DNA of 42,425 bases from a virus: positions 1 through 42,425 of the IMG/VR virus record IMGVR_UViG_3300033153_003124; one strand, 5' to 3'. This document shows positions 24,274 through 32,902 of the stretch, in pieces. Position 1 is the stretch's first letter; each line of letters begins with the position of its first letter. The translations under genes were made by a program, and so were the position numbers. The notes under the pieces were generated by a model. That model was not told where the DNA came from. It did no database searches and saw nothing but the letters and a program-made list of their open reading frames with translations.

Positions 24274-25405
24274 AACCTTGTCCTATATATTTACTTAATA
24301 CCTTATCCCACTTCTTCCAATGACTCTTCCATTGGTGGTTTCTTTTAACCTCATCGTATGCGTGTTGACCTATACGGTCTCTTTCGTGTTTGCTATCAAC
24401 TAAATGTGATATAGCATCTACCCATTCCTTTTGATTCTTTGCCAGTAATCCTGTCAGTCCGTGTTTAATTTTCCTCTTATATGGTCCGAAGTTGGATGCT
24501 ACTGTTGGTATCTTATACATAGCATATTCCATCCACTTACCATGTCCTTTACCATCGTTGAACTTTGATTCCTTTAATGGAGCTAGTCCTATGTCGAAAG
24601 CCCATGAGGCTAATCGTTGATGGAAGTCTCTCATTGTTCTTGTTCCAGAGAATACTGCGTATGCTTCTTTAGGTAGACTCTTGAACTTGATGTCTAGCCC
24701 TCCACATACAGCGAAGATTACTTTATCGCCATACTTATCCCATATCTCTTTCATTACTGGTTCTAATACTTCTAAGTCTGCTTCATGTGTCTGTGATGCT
24801 GTCCAACCTATGATTATCTTCCCATCAGGTCTTTTAGGCTTCTCAAAATCCCAGTCATTAACATCATTATAGTTTGATATAACATGTACATTTGGATTGT
24901 ATTCTTTGTATACTTTTTTTAGTGGTTCAGTTGATACTATTATTGCTGTTGCTGATTTGAATAGTTCCTCATGCACAACCTGTGCCATCTCTCCCTCTTT
25001 GAAGTATTTTCTATTTGGATTCAACTCATCTACTGATAGGTAGTCATCATCCATGTCTAGTATTAAGGGTTTATCGTAGAAGTCTGCTGCACCCATGAAC
25101 TGTGCTAAGGCTGCTGGATGAGATACGTTCTTCATTAAGACTATATCTGTATCCTTTATAAGGTTTGGTATAATCTCATTTATACTCCAATCCTTATTAA
25201 CCTCTTTTATGTTCTTCTGTAGTGTTGTGAAATCACCAAACTCTACCACGTCATACTTCTGGCGTAGGTATTGCATTGGTTTCTGTATACGATAATATCC
25301 GACTCCTCCTATAAAGTCTGTTCCCTTTGGTCCTAATCCATTCCAGTCATTACGGAACGCTAGGATTCTAGGTCTATGTAATACTGGTTTCTTCTTCATG
25401 CTCAT
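24263..25405 (-). CDS. GT4-like glycosyltransferase (paralogue)
   Basis: The product is about 380 residues from ATG 25405. It shares the blocks of its neighbour: FIGGVGYYRIQKPMQYLRQK near residue 35, LILDMDDDYL, then IIGWTASQTHEADLEVLEPV and FDIGLAPLKESKFNDGKGHG followed by KWMEYAMYKIPTVASNF. These are GT-B (GT4) signatures. The E-x7-E position is degenerate (ESKFNDGKGHGKWMEY). Two close copies side by side suggest duplication with divergence in sugar specificity. It overlaps the upstream gene by 32 bases. Confidence 0.85.
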   Translation of the reverse strand: MSMKKKPVLHRPRILAFRNDWNGLGPKGTDFIGGVGYYRIQKPMQYLRQKYDVVEFGDFTTLQKNIKEVNKDWSINEIIPNLIKDTDIVLMKNVSHPAALAQFMGAADFYDKPLILDMDDDYLSVDELNPNRKYFKEGEMAQVVHEELFKSATAIIVSTEPLKKVYKEYNPNVHVISNYNDVNDWDFEKPKRPDGKIIIGWTASQTHEADLEVLEPVMKEIWDKYGDKVIFAVCGGLDIKFKSLPKEAYAVFSGTRTMRDFHQRLASWAFDIGLAPLKESKFNDGKGHGKWMEYAMYKIPTVASNFGPYKRKIKHGLTGLLAKNQKEWVDAISHLVDSKHERDRIGQHAYDEVKRNHQWKSHWKKWDKVLSKYIGQGFAQ

Positions 25406-26351
25406 CAAATATATTTACTGGTTTATGTTTCTCTTTCTTATACTTGTCTGATAGGTCGCTGATTATAGATGTGATGCTTCTAACAGGTGTATCTGTTTCT
25501 GGGTCTCCAGCATCCTCCAATAATCTCTCTCTAGCTTCTTGTTTCATTAGATTAGGATTATCCATAGCTTTCTTTATTGCTTTGGCTAAACCATCTCTCT
25601 CACAAGCTATTGAACCTTTACCTGGCAGAGTGTCCTCTACTCCTTGCCATGTTCCTTCTAGTTCTTTATGTTTGAATCCTTTAACGTGTACTACTGGTAT
25701 TCCTAATGCGTGAGCAAATAGTTCCATTGTACTTTCCATCATACAGACTACTACTGATGCTCTCTTAATGAGGTCAAAGGTAGCTTCTATATGTCCAGGT
25801 TCATCTCTGTATGTTAAACATTGTTCTCCTATATAGTTCTTCTGGTTCTGGTCTGATGGAGTAATCATCTTAGCTACTGGTCTAATTCCTTCTATTTTCT
25901 TTAATGCAGCCCAAGTTCTCTTTGATTCCATAGTATCTATGTTCCAATGAGGTACATCGTATACTACTAATCCTTTTTCTTCTTGTCTTTCTGGTATGTA
26001 AGTGAACCAAGGCGCTCCTACTCTGAATACTCTTGTTGGATGCCACTTACCTTCTATAGCATCTTCATAGTCTTTCATTCCCCAGACGAAACAAGCTAGT
26101 GATGTAGGTTCTCCTACATGTGTCCAATAATCTCTCATAGCTCTACGACCATGTTGTACCACAAATGTTGGTACACCATTCTGTAAGGCTGTTGCACATA
26201 TCATCTTGTAATCGTTTGGATAGTCTGTCCAAGTGATTAGACAGTCTGGTTTCTTTTTCTTATCAGCGATGTCAGTTAGCTCTGCTTCTTCAAATGTTGA
26301 ATACAGAGGTGTGTTTATATCGTTGAAGTTTAATATTACTGCTTTCTTCAT
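25374..26351 (-). CDS. GT-B-fold sugar enzyme, function uncertain
   Basis: This 325-residue protein contains FVVQHGRRAMRDYW, then FVWGMKDYEDAIEGKW and VVVCMMESTMELFAHALGIP. The Q-H-G motif, the W-G-x-x-D segment and the E-S-T-M-E loop before G-I-P resemble UDP-sugar 2-epimerases, CDP-glycerol or capsule transferases, and PseG-type hydrolases, all of which share the GT-B fold. Context (beside two glycosyltransferases, with a nonulosonic acid cluster elsewhere in the operon) suggests glycan transfer or a missing pathway step. The ATGA overlap with the previous gene indicates coupling. Confidence 0.6.
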   Translation of the reverse strand: MKKAVILNFNDINTPLYSTFEEAELTDIADKKKKPDCLITWTDYPNDYKMICATALQNGVPTFVVQHGRRAMRDYWTHVGEPTSLACFVWGMKDYEDAIEGKWHPTRVFRVGAPWFTYIPERQEEKGLVVYDVPHWNIDTMESKRTWAALKKIEGIRPVAKMITPSDQNQKNYIGEQCLTYRDEPGHIEATFDLIKRASVVVCMMESTMELFAHALGIPVVHVKGFKHKELEGTWQGVEDTLPGKGSIACERDGLAKAIKKAMDNPNLMKQEARERLLEDAGDPETDTPVRSITSIISDLSDKYKKEKHKPVNIFDEHEEETSIT

Positions 26352-26683
26352 ATTTTTAAGAGTTGTTGCTCATGTCTATGCCTCAATGCTCTTGCACCTT
26401 CAAGCATCCTTGTCATCTCGTATCTTCCCCTACGCATGCGTGAGTGTATGTATGGTAGTGGTTCTTTTCTTCCAGGTATTCTTTCAACTCTCCAAAGTGT
26501 AGGTCGTGTATGATAAGGCATGTGTCCATCTATCGTTGTAGTGAGTGGTGATGAACCATATCTTGTGAATACACAAGCCATTGAGAAGCCTTCGCTCTTC
26601 AATAGCACCCAACCTGTTCTCTTACGAAGTCTAAGGTATGGATTGAGGTATCTTATTCTTGCATTGTATGATGCTAGATTCAT
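26348..26683 (-). CDS. Basic hypothetical protein
   Basis: This 111-residue protein is very Arg-rich (MNLASYNARIRYLNPYLRLR, and GRYEMTRMLEGARALRHRHE). A TAATG overlap links it to the GroES-like gene and an ATGA overlap links it to the sugar enzyme. It is positively charged throughout and could bind nucleic acid or the capsid interior. No family is recognised. Confidence 0.55.
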   Translation of the reverse strand: MNLASYNARIRYLNPYLRLRKRTGWVLLKSEGFSMACVFTRYGSSPLTTTIDGHMPYHTRPTLWRVERIPGRKEPLPYIHSRMRRGRYEMTRMLEGARALRHRHEQQLLKI

Positions 26684-27027
26684 TATTTTGTTACTATCTT
26701 TTTCTCAGATACTATTGCTCGTATATCTTCTAGTGGTACTAGGTCTAGGAACTTACCTACATTACCTTCTCTATCATCTGCAATAATTCCTGCTGAATAT
26801 TTGGAGTACCATACTCTATCTCCTACTTTTAACTGTACCTCATTTAATGCCCTACTCTTATCTATGAGTAGGTTCTGGTCTTTAGGTGCGAATATTACTT
26901 TGCCAAATACTAATCCCTCATTCTCTACTTGTCCTGTAGGGGTTACTATTCCTGACTTTAGTGTAACAAATTCAGTTTTTGCTACGTCTTTTTCTATTAA
27001 GACGTTTTGATTCAATGGTATTATCAT
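26683..27027 (-). CDS. GroES/Cpn10-like co-chaperonin
   Basis: I start this at ATG 27027, with GGGAGGAACA directly upstream, giving 114 residues. Its blocks line up with Cpn10: IPLNQNVLIEKDV at the start, SGIVTP with a mobile-loop-like insertion, GLVFGKVIFAP, LKVGDRVWYSKYSAGII and the final DIRAIV strand. GroES caps the GroEL chamber; phage versions such as T4 gp31 help fold the capsid protein. It sits directly downstream of the major capsid gene, which fits that job. No GroEL partner gene is present, so it would use the host chaperonin. Confidence 0.85.
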   Translation of the reverse strand: MIIPLNQNVLIEKDVAKTEFVTLKSGIVTPTGQVENEGLVFGKVIFAPKDQNLLIDKSRALNEVQLKVGDRVWYSKYSAGIIADDREGNVGKFLDLVPLEDIRAIVSEKKIVTK

Positions 27028-27056
27028 TGTTCCTCCCATTATTGTTTAGAATCCTT

Positions 27057-27102
27057 GTCTTACCAACCCTTGCCTCTCCAGGTAAGACTTTTGAGGCAAA
27101 GG
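27057..27102 (-). other. Interleaved inverted repeats (pseudoknot-like or switching hairpins)
   Basis: In the leftward RNA, 15 bases after the capsid stop, CCTTTGCCTC (27102-27093) can pair with GAGGCAAGG (27076-27068). GTCTTACC (27088-27081) can pair with GGTAAGAC (27064-27057). The two pairings cross each other, giving either a pseudoknot or two mutually exclusive hairpins. The 3-base last loop is short for a full pseudoknot. There is no U-tract. It lies between the capsid gene and the GroES-like gene and may set their expression ratio. Confidence 0.6.
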
Positions 27103-27116
27103 TAAATTGAAGGATT

Positions 27117-28064
27117 TTAGCTTGTTGCTTTTGCGTAAAGCGTGATTATCCAATCGGTGTTTAGAGTTACTGCGTTGAACGGTGCATACCATCCCATGGT
27201 TGACCATAGTGATAGTGGGTTATAGGTATCGTTAGGACCAGAGTCCTTGATAACTAAGTTTGCCGCTCCAGGCGAGGTAACATCCTCAGAATCGATTGAA
27301 ACAACGCCATAGGCTTCTTTACCGAATATCCAAGTAACGTATCCACCTGAACCACTTGTGTTAGGTTTATAGTTATTGTTCGTTTCTACGAATTCTACTC
27401 CAAAGAATGTACCTAGAATTCCACGTTTCATTGGGTCTGGGTTTACATACTGTTGAGTACCTTGCCATGTAGTATCACCTAGTAAGTCATAAGCACATTC
27501 AGGTCCAATTAGAGAACCAAAGACAGGGTTGCCTTGTGTTCCTTGGAAAGGAATACCTTTATTCTTTTTAAGTGTTCTAACAGCTTTTCGTATATCGCTT
27601 GAATCAATCGCAGAAGCTACTGATGTAGATGATGTTGAACCGTCTGTGTATTGAGCAGTTCCTCCACCAGCTACTAATGTATTTCTGATGATTGTGTCGA
27701 TAGATTCACCCATGTTAATACCCATAGCTTCGACTTGTTCTCTGAGTCCAACATCGATAGATGTTCTCTCATAGAATTTCGAGATATTGGTATATGAACC
27801 ATATTCTACTAGAGTAGTAGTTACAGTTGCTCCAGAAACGGTTACTGCTGTAGGATTTGTTCCTTCAGTTAAACCACCTGTTGCTACTGCTGGTTGGGTA
27901 TGACGTGTGAAATTAACAATTTTACCTTGGTTAGAAGGTACACCACGTTTCTGTGCGAACGCATCATGTCTTAGAATAAGACGTGCCTTTTCCAAAAATA
28001 CTTTGGAATAGTATGTCGCCATTGTGGCTGTTAATGTTCCTGTCGTTGTCATGTCTGTTGCCAT
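27117..28064 (-). CDS. Major capsid protein, N4-gp56 family (HK97-type fold)
   Basis: This 315-residue protein begins MATDMTTTGTLTATMATYYS and carries features of the N4-gp56 major capsid family: an N-terminal FLEKARLILRHDAFAQKRGV helix, VNFTRHTQP, LTEGTNPTAVTVSGATVTTT, EYGSYTNISKFYERTSIDVG, GPECAYDLLGDTTWQ and WSTMGWYAPFNAVTLNTDWI near the end. It forms the icosahedral shell. It follows a scaffold-like gene and is followed by a GroES-like gene. AAGGACA precedes the start. The length is typical for the family. Confidence 0.9.
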   Translation of the reverse strand: MATDMTTTGTLTATMATYYSKVFLEKARLILRHDAFAQKRGVPSNQGKIVNFTRHTQPAVATGGLTEGTNPTAVTVSGATVTTTLVEYGSYTNISKFYERTSIDVGLREQVEAMGINMGESIDTIIRNTLVAGGGTAQYTDGSTSSTSVASAIDSSDIRKAVRTLKKNKGIPFQGTQGNPVFGSLIGPECAYDLLGDTTWQGTQQYVNPDPMKRGILGTFFGVEFVETNNNYKPNTSGSGGYVTWIFGKEAYGVVSIDSEDVTSPGAANLVIKDSGPNDTYNPLSLWSTMGWYAPFNAVTLNTDWIITLYAKATS

Positions 28065-28092
28065 TGTGTTTTGTCCTTAGACAACCTTTGGC

Positions 28093-28809
28093 TTATCGTG
28101 GCGGAGCTTGAAATCCCAAATGTTCTTCCATCTCTTTTATTGACATCTTTTTGACATCGAGCTTGGTGTCCGTTTGGTCAACCTCTGCCGAACTTGCCTT
28201 TAAGGGTTGTCCTTCAGTTGTTGTTTGTAATTTCTTTGCACCAAGTTTTTTACCTGCGTCTATGATTGGAGCATACTTTGCTCTCCATATTTCTGATACT
28301 GATTTGCCTGTCTGTAGTGATTCTGCGAAGAGTGTATCTTTTATAACTTCTGCCTCAGGTACATCCTTTACGAATGAATCTGTTTCGATACGAATAACCC
28401 TTTTGGTTGTCGCATCTACTGGAGATGGTCCAATGGCTTGTTCAGGAGCTGATACAGCCTCTGGCTCTATTGGATTAGTTGCCTGAGCATCGATTACTTC
28501 AATTAGCTCATCTGTAGAAAGATTAGCCTGCTTTGCTAAGCTCTCAATAGCTTTACGCTGTTTCGAGACAGTCTGGTCTCCCACTAATGAGTTAAGGTTA
28601 GATAATGTTTTCTCTGCTTCTTCTACTGATTCAAATTCTCTTCCGAGAACTTTCTCTGCAAATAGTACCTCCGCTGGTTTCGCCTCAACTTTAGGTTCTT
28701 CAACCTTTGGCTGGTCGGCATCTTGTGATTGTGCCGAATCCTTGGTAGACATATCAGCGTCTGGAGTAGGAGATGCCTCTCCTTCCGAGTTTGATGTTTG
28801 TGTTTCCAT
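28093..28809 (-). CDS. Scaffolding-like protein
   Basis: This 238-residue protein has a disordered, acidic and Pro-rich N-terminus (about 50 residues), a helical core (FAEKVLGREFESVEEAEKTL) and a charged C-terminus with KKMSIKEMEEHLGFQ. Its position immediately before the major capsid gene and its helical, charged make-up match capsid scaffold proteins, which guide shell assembly and are then lost. No sequence family is certain. Confidence 0.65.
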   Translation of the reverse strand: METQTSNSEGEASPTPDADMSTKDSAQSQDADQPKVEEPKVEAKPAEVLFAEKVLGREFESVEEAEKTLSNLNSLVGDQTVSKQRKAIESLAKQANLSTDELIEVIDAQATNPIEPEAVSAPEQAIGPSPVDATTKRVIRIETDSFVKDVPEAEVIKDTLFAESLQTGKSVSEIWRAKYAPIIDAGKKLGAKKLQTTTEGQPLKASSAEVDQTDTKLDVKKMSIKEMEEHLGFQAPPR

Positions 28810-28876
28810 AAATTCTTAGAATATTACTTGTTTAGAAGCACATATTCGACCTTTAAGTTAATTAAGTGCTTTATGA

Positions 28877-28895
28877 TGGGGTCGATTAGACCCCA
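28877..28895. other. Hairpin in gap before scaffold gene
   Basis: A 7-bp perfect stem (TGGGGTC, 5-base loop, GACCCCA) lies in the 100-base gap between a small gene and the scaffold-like gene. In the leftward sense it is followed by TCATAAAG, with no U-tract, so it is more likely an RNA stability or processing element than a true terminator. Confidence 0.45.
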
Positions 28896-28910
28896 CGAAA
28901 AGAACTAAAT

Positions 28911-29093
28911 TTATTTTGCTGCATCTGGAGTAGCACCCATATAATCTGGTGTACCTTTGATGTCAATATCGCCCTTCTCTGTTGAGAGTGGTGATTCAGT
29001 CATTCCAGGACCTGAGTTATTACCCTGGTCTTTAGGAACGGACTGTTTTTTTGTCTTTCCATTTTTGGCTAAATCTGCCATTACGTCTGACAT
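28911..29093 (-). CDS. Small disordered protein
   Basis: This gene encodes 60 residues beginning MSDVMADLAKNGKTKKQSVP and continuing Gly/Pro/Asp-rich with little predicted structure. AAAGGACA precedes the start. It lies between portal and scaffold genes, where head-completion or portal accessory proteins are often encoded. No family is recognised. Confidence 0.55.
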   Translation of the reverse strand: MSDVMADLAKNGKTKKQSVPKDQGNNSGPGMTESPLSTEKGDIDIKGTPDYMGATPDAAK

Positions 29094-29108
29094 ATAATTG
29101 TCCTTTCT

Positions 29109-29288
29109 TTATCCGTTAAGTGTTTTTCTTTTTTTGGGGTAAATTCCTCTTACGTCTGAGACAGAATCTAGGCTTCCACCTTTTCGTTCTGACATCTTTG
29201 GTGAGAGTTCCCAGCCTGGAGTAGATTTAGGAGATTTGTCTCCTAACTGCTTTCCCCATTTGACCTTTATTGTTTGTGATTTTGGCAT
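29109..29288 (-). CDS. Small basic protein
   Basis: A 59-residue frame starts MPKSQTIKVKWGKQLGDKSP and ends KKRKTLNG. It contains an internal 7-bp hairpin (TTAGGAG and CTCCTAA, 29227-29246). It lacks a good ribosome binding site but fills an otherwise empty gap in a dense operon. The strongly basic sequence may bind DNA or the inside of the head. No family is recognised. Confidence 0.5.
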   Translation of the reverse strand: MPKSQTIKVKWGKQLGDKSPKSTPGWELSPKMSERKGGSLDSVSDVRGIYPKKRKTLNG

Positions 29289-29295
29289 AGTGTAT

Positions 29296-29559
29296 TTATA
29301 TTACTTTATTTTCTTCTGGTATATCCTCACGCACTATTCTAGCTTTCATAGCATCACCCTCAGTTTTACACATCTCTATATAATCGAGTATGTAATAGAG
29401 TCCTGCTACATAGCCTTTGAGTCGAGCGGCTTCTTTACCCTCTACCTCGTAGGCATGCTTTAGTGAATCAATCTCATCCTTTATAGGATTGATTAGTATG
29501 GTGTAAGCATCTGATTCTTCAAATGCTTCTACTATATTCTTTTTTTCTATTTGTTCCAT
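29296..29559 (-). CDS. Small helical protein
   Basis: This 87-residue protein is mostly helical with Glu/Lys/Ala-rich heptads (MEQIEKKNIVEAFEESDAYT, and KEAARLKGYVAGLYYILDYI). It starts five bases after the portal stop. It may be a portal-associated or head accessory protein. No family is recognised. Confidence 0.6.
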   Translation of the reverse strand: MEQIEKKNIVEAFEESDAYTILINPIKDEIDSLKHAYEVEGKEAARLKGYVAGLYYILDYIEMCKTEGDAMKARIVREDIPEENKVI

Positions 29560-29564
29560 ATTTT

Positions 29565-31499
29565 TTAGGCTACTGATTGTTCTGCTGTGGGTTGAGGTAT
29601 TCCTGCTTCTGGTGCTTCACCGCCTTGTTGTGATGGACTTCCTCCTTGTGCTTCGTTTTGTAATGCTGCTAACTCTCCTTCTATATGAGATTTGAGCAAT
29701 CTATCTACTTCTTGGTCTGACTCTGAGGACCTCATGAACTCTACATGTCTTTGTGTATGGGCTTGTGTAGCTCCAGGTGTTGGTGGTAGTTGTTGTCCGT
29801 TCATCATCTTCTGGTTCTCTTGTTCTGCCATAGCTGTGTCTGATGTTTGTTTCTTATTTACTATAGAGTCGAACAATCCTGCTAGGTCTGTTAAGTCATT
29901 TAACATTAGGAACTGTTGGTATGATGCTATCCTTAGGTCTGGTGGGATAATCTCATCCTTAGTTATTAACTGTAGGAATTGGACAACATTGTTTGATAGT
30001 TTAGCTTTACTCTGTGTTGTGAAATCTACTAATACTTCTACATCTCTATCTACTATGAAGTCCTCTTTCTCAACTTCTGTTTCTATTCCCTGTGCTGCTT
30101 CTTGTGGTGTTCCACCTAGTTTATCAATGAGTTCTGGTGATTCTATCTGTAGTGTCATGGATTCAGGACCATATATCTCGTACATCTTTATCAGTATCTT
30201 AGACATCATATACATTGAGGATTTCATTCCATTAACGATTGAGTCAAAGGAAGCCTTACTATTAGCGTCTAAGGTGTTAGCTTCGGAAGCACTCTGTACT
30301 CCTCTATCTGACACACCAGCTATAATATCTGGGAGGTTTACTACTCTCTTCCATCTCTCTAACATGTCTTGAATAATTGACCTTGATTCTCCTAGATGAG
30401 AGTTGAACTGAATAGATGTAAGTGAGTTAGGGTCTGAACCACGAGGTATCCCAGCAGACGGTGCTGCTACGAATGTTCTTGGGTCAATATTCCTGTCCAT
30501 CTTGTTATAGGTGAACATAGGGTTATCAACCAAGATATGGTTAAACGCCATCTGGTTATATGCCTCTTGTATTGAATCTTCTAATTCTCCACCTCTCTGA
30601 ATGTCTGAGATACCGTATAATCTGTTAGGTAGAGGATTACTCTTATACTTAAATAACACTATATTATTCCGCCCTATAGGATTCTCTTTATTTGCAAGCC
30701 AAATAGGTTGATTATCTAGTGCTATTGTTATTATCTTGTTTGGTGTTTGTACTTCTAGTATTCTAACTGTTCTTAGTTTATCACCAGTATTTACTCCTTC
30801 TTCCTGAGTATCATTGTATTTACTGTTTGAATAGGAATCTTTAGGTGAATAGACACCTTTAACTTTCTTCCAATTCTTATATCCTAATGCTTCAGCAGAT
30901 GCCTTAAATGCGTTAGGTGTCATCTCTGAAACTACACCAACTTCACCATCTTTAATATCTGACTGGTACTTGTTAGCAAAGAAGTTAAATATGTTTATTG
31001 GATAGAATCCTGGGTCTGATTTGATTAGGTTTCCATCTGAATCGAACTTAGTATCCCAATATAGTTGTACTGGACATGAACCGAATAAAGCCATTGAACG
31101 CTTAACTACTTCCATCTTTGTAGGACCATCCATTATATCTACAGAACTCCAAGCCTGTGTAAGAGCTTCTGAGAACAATAATGCACTTTGTACATCTTCT
31201 GGACCTTTAGGTTTTCCTCTGAAACCAAACTCTCTGCCTGGTAGGGCAGCTGTTAGTCTCTCTGTAGCATCATAGGTGAGTCCAATGTGGATGTCATCTA
31301 TATATTCATATAATGATACGTTCCTTAATAGGTTGTATCTCTCTAATGATTTACGCCATTCTATGCGTTCTCTGCGAGTTTGTTGCTCACATTGACGCTT
31401 AAAATCAATGACGTAATCAATGTCATTCTGTTCTTTACCTGTAGGGGTATATTCAGGCTGTTCTTTTTGTTCTGGCTTAGTGTTTTCTAAGTTCTTCAT
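29565..31499 (-). CDS. Portal protein
   Basis: This 644-residue protein lies directly after terL and overlaps it (ATGA), as portal genes normally do. Segments typical of portals are visible: IGLTYDATERLTAALPGREF, the long helical stem (GGELEDSIQEAYNQMAFNHI, YNKMDRNIDPRTFVAAPSAG), VSDRGVQSASEANTLDANSK (wing/crown) and a Gln-rich C-terminal tail. Twelve copies make the ring through which DNA enters. The length is typical of podovirus portals. Confidence 0.85.
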   Translation of the reverse strand: MKNLENTKPEQKEQPEYTPTGKEQNDIDYVIDFKRQCEQQTRRERIEWRKSLERYNLLRNVSLYEYIDDIHIGLTYDATERLTAALPGREFGFRGKPKGPEDVQSALLFSEALTQAWSSVDIMDGPTKMEVVKRSMALFGSCPVQLYWDTKFDSDGNLIKSDPGFYPINIFNFFANKYQSDIKDGEVGVVSEMTPNAFKASAEALGYKNWKKVKGVYSPKDSYSNSKYNDTQEEGVNTGDKLRTVRILEVQTPNKIITIALDNQPIWLANKENPIGRNNIVLFKYKSNPLPNRLYGISDIQRGGELEDSIQEAYNQMAFNHILVDNPMFTYNKMDRNIDPRTFVAAPSAGIPRGSDPNSLTSIQFNSHLGESRSIIQDMLERWKRVVNLPDIIAGVSDRGVQSASEANTLDANSKASFDSIVNGMKSSMYMMSKILIKMYEIYGPESMTLQIESPELIDKLGGTPQEAAQGIETEVEKEDFIVDRDVEVLVDFTTQSKAKLSNNVVQFLQLITKDEIIPPDLRIASYQQFLMLNDLTDLAGLFDSIVNKKQTSDTAMAEQENQKMMNGQQLPPTPGATQAHTQRHVEFMRSSESDQEVDRLLKSHIEGELAALQNEAQGGSPSQQGGEAPEAGIPQPTAEQSVA

Positions 31500-32902
31500 T
31501 GTTTTTTCTTAAATCCAAAGTATGTATTATTTTTCTTAGCATAGTGTCCTTCCCCTCCGACTACCTCTTCCTTGTCATACCAGTTTCTTTTAGATTTCTC
31601 TAAGTCTGGTAACAAGTCCATTTCCCAACATCCTATAGCTCTAGCAATAACACAATCATCGTGTTTGTTAGCTGGTGCTGAAAATTGGTATCTGCCAGAT
31701 GGTAGACGGTTGAATGAGAAGTCTCTCATCTCTGCCATCGCTACTACGTCTGGTAGTAATCTAATATCTAAATTGTCTATCTTAATAGACATGTTTGTAA
31801 TAAGACGCTCTTTCATTTGAGCAGTCTTGATTGGAGTAATATCTATACCTTTGTGTCTAAAGTGGTCTCCAATAATCATACCTAGTCCAGATTCATCCAT
31901 GTATATATCAGCGTTGTTATACTTCCTATACAGAGCTTCTAGTCTAGCTTCTCCTAAAGCTGAATCCATAGGTTGAAATCTATCTATGTAAACTTCGTGT
32001 CCTGTGTGCATATCCCATACTGAGTTCACCCAGTAATCGTGAGTGATAGCAGGGTCGCAACCAATTCTATATACTCTTCCTGGTTCTGGTTCTCTTTCTT
32101 TTAGCTCTTCACCGAAATCATCTATAACAACTTGGTCTAGCTTTCTAAACACTTGGTTTGAATCACTATTAAAGCTACATAGGTATTCCTGTGTGTATGC
32201 AGGTCCTATACCATCCGCTTCATAATCTTTTCTAATATTCTTTAACTGCTCATCACCAAATAGTCTACTGCCATCAAAATCTTTTGATTCTGTAGCTGGT
32301 AGTATTCTTGACCACCATTGTGGTCTATCTGGGTCTTGTCCTGCTGTGTATGCTTCATGTAGATGCTTGATTCCTCTAGGTGTTCCTGAGAGAACTGCTG
32401 CACCTCCGTTAGCTTCTATAATAGGTCTAACGATTTCTGAGAATACTCTTTTCTGTTGGTCATCATATTCATCTATAATATAGAGTCTACCATTACCTCC
32501 TCTATGTTTATCTGGGTTCTCATCTGTACCATCAAATATCATTTGCCAACCAGACTTGAATGTTATTACCATCCTCTGGTCATCTTTCTTCTTCACCTGA
32601 GACATAGGTAGCAGTAAAGGCAGAATACCTGGGTTATCCCAAATATGCTCTCTTATCTTCTTCTGTTGTGGATACAGATAATATACTTGTCCTGGGTTAG
32701 GTGCTGATGAACAGACCTTTATACAGGCATTAACAAGTTCAGTTGATTTGCCAGACCTACGATGGTCTACTGGTACTAGATACTGTGGTCCTTTACCAGT
32801 TGCTAGACGTTTCCATACTTTATCAGCTAGTTCTTTCTGATGAGGTCTTTGTTCGTAATCAACGACTTCGTATACTTTTCCATCTATTTTGACCTTCTTC
32901 AT
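31496..32902 (-). CDS. terL: Terminase large subunit
   Basis: This 468-residue protein has an N-terminal packaging ATPase: Walker A HRRSGKST at 48-54, Walker B RLYIIDE at 139-145 and a coupling SGT at 172-174. A C-terminal RNase-H-like nuclease domain follows, with IGCDPAITHDYW at 280-291 (metal ligand Asp283), YMDESG and a final DDCVIARAIG. It pumps DNA into the head and cuts it. It is followed by the portal gene. Unusually, the sugar cluster separates it from the small subunit gene about 5.5 kb away. Confidence 0.95.
   Translation of the reverse strand: MKKVKIDGKVYEVVDYEQRPHQKELADKVWKRLATGKGPQYLVPVDHRRSGKSTELVNACIKVCSSAPNPGQVYYLYPQQKKIREHIWDNPGILPLLLPMSQVKKKDDQRMVITFKSGWQMIFDGTDENPDKHRGGNGRLYIIDEYDDQQKRVFSEIVRPIIEANGGAAVLSGTPRGIKHLHEAYTAGQDPDRPQWWSRILPATESKDFDGSRLFGDEQLKNIRKDYEADGIGPAYTQEYLCSFNSDSNQVFRKLDQVVIDDFGEELKEREPEPGRVYRIGCDPAITHDYWVNSVWDMHTGHEVYIDRFQPMDSALGEARLEALYRKYNNADIYMDESGLGMIIGDHFRHKGIDITPIKTAQMKERLITNMSIKIDNLDIRLLPDVVAMAEMRDFSFNRLPSGRYQFSAPANKHDDCVIARAIGCWEMDLLPDLEKSKRNWYDKEEVVGGEGHYAKKNNTYFGFKKKQ

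Noticed and set aside
29692-30372. Long + strand frame opposite the portal gene
   Set aside because: It is antisense to a well-supported portal gene, with Ser/Cys-rich antisense-like composition and no start signal.
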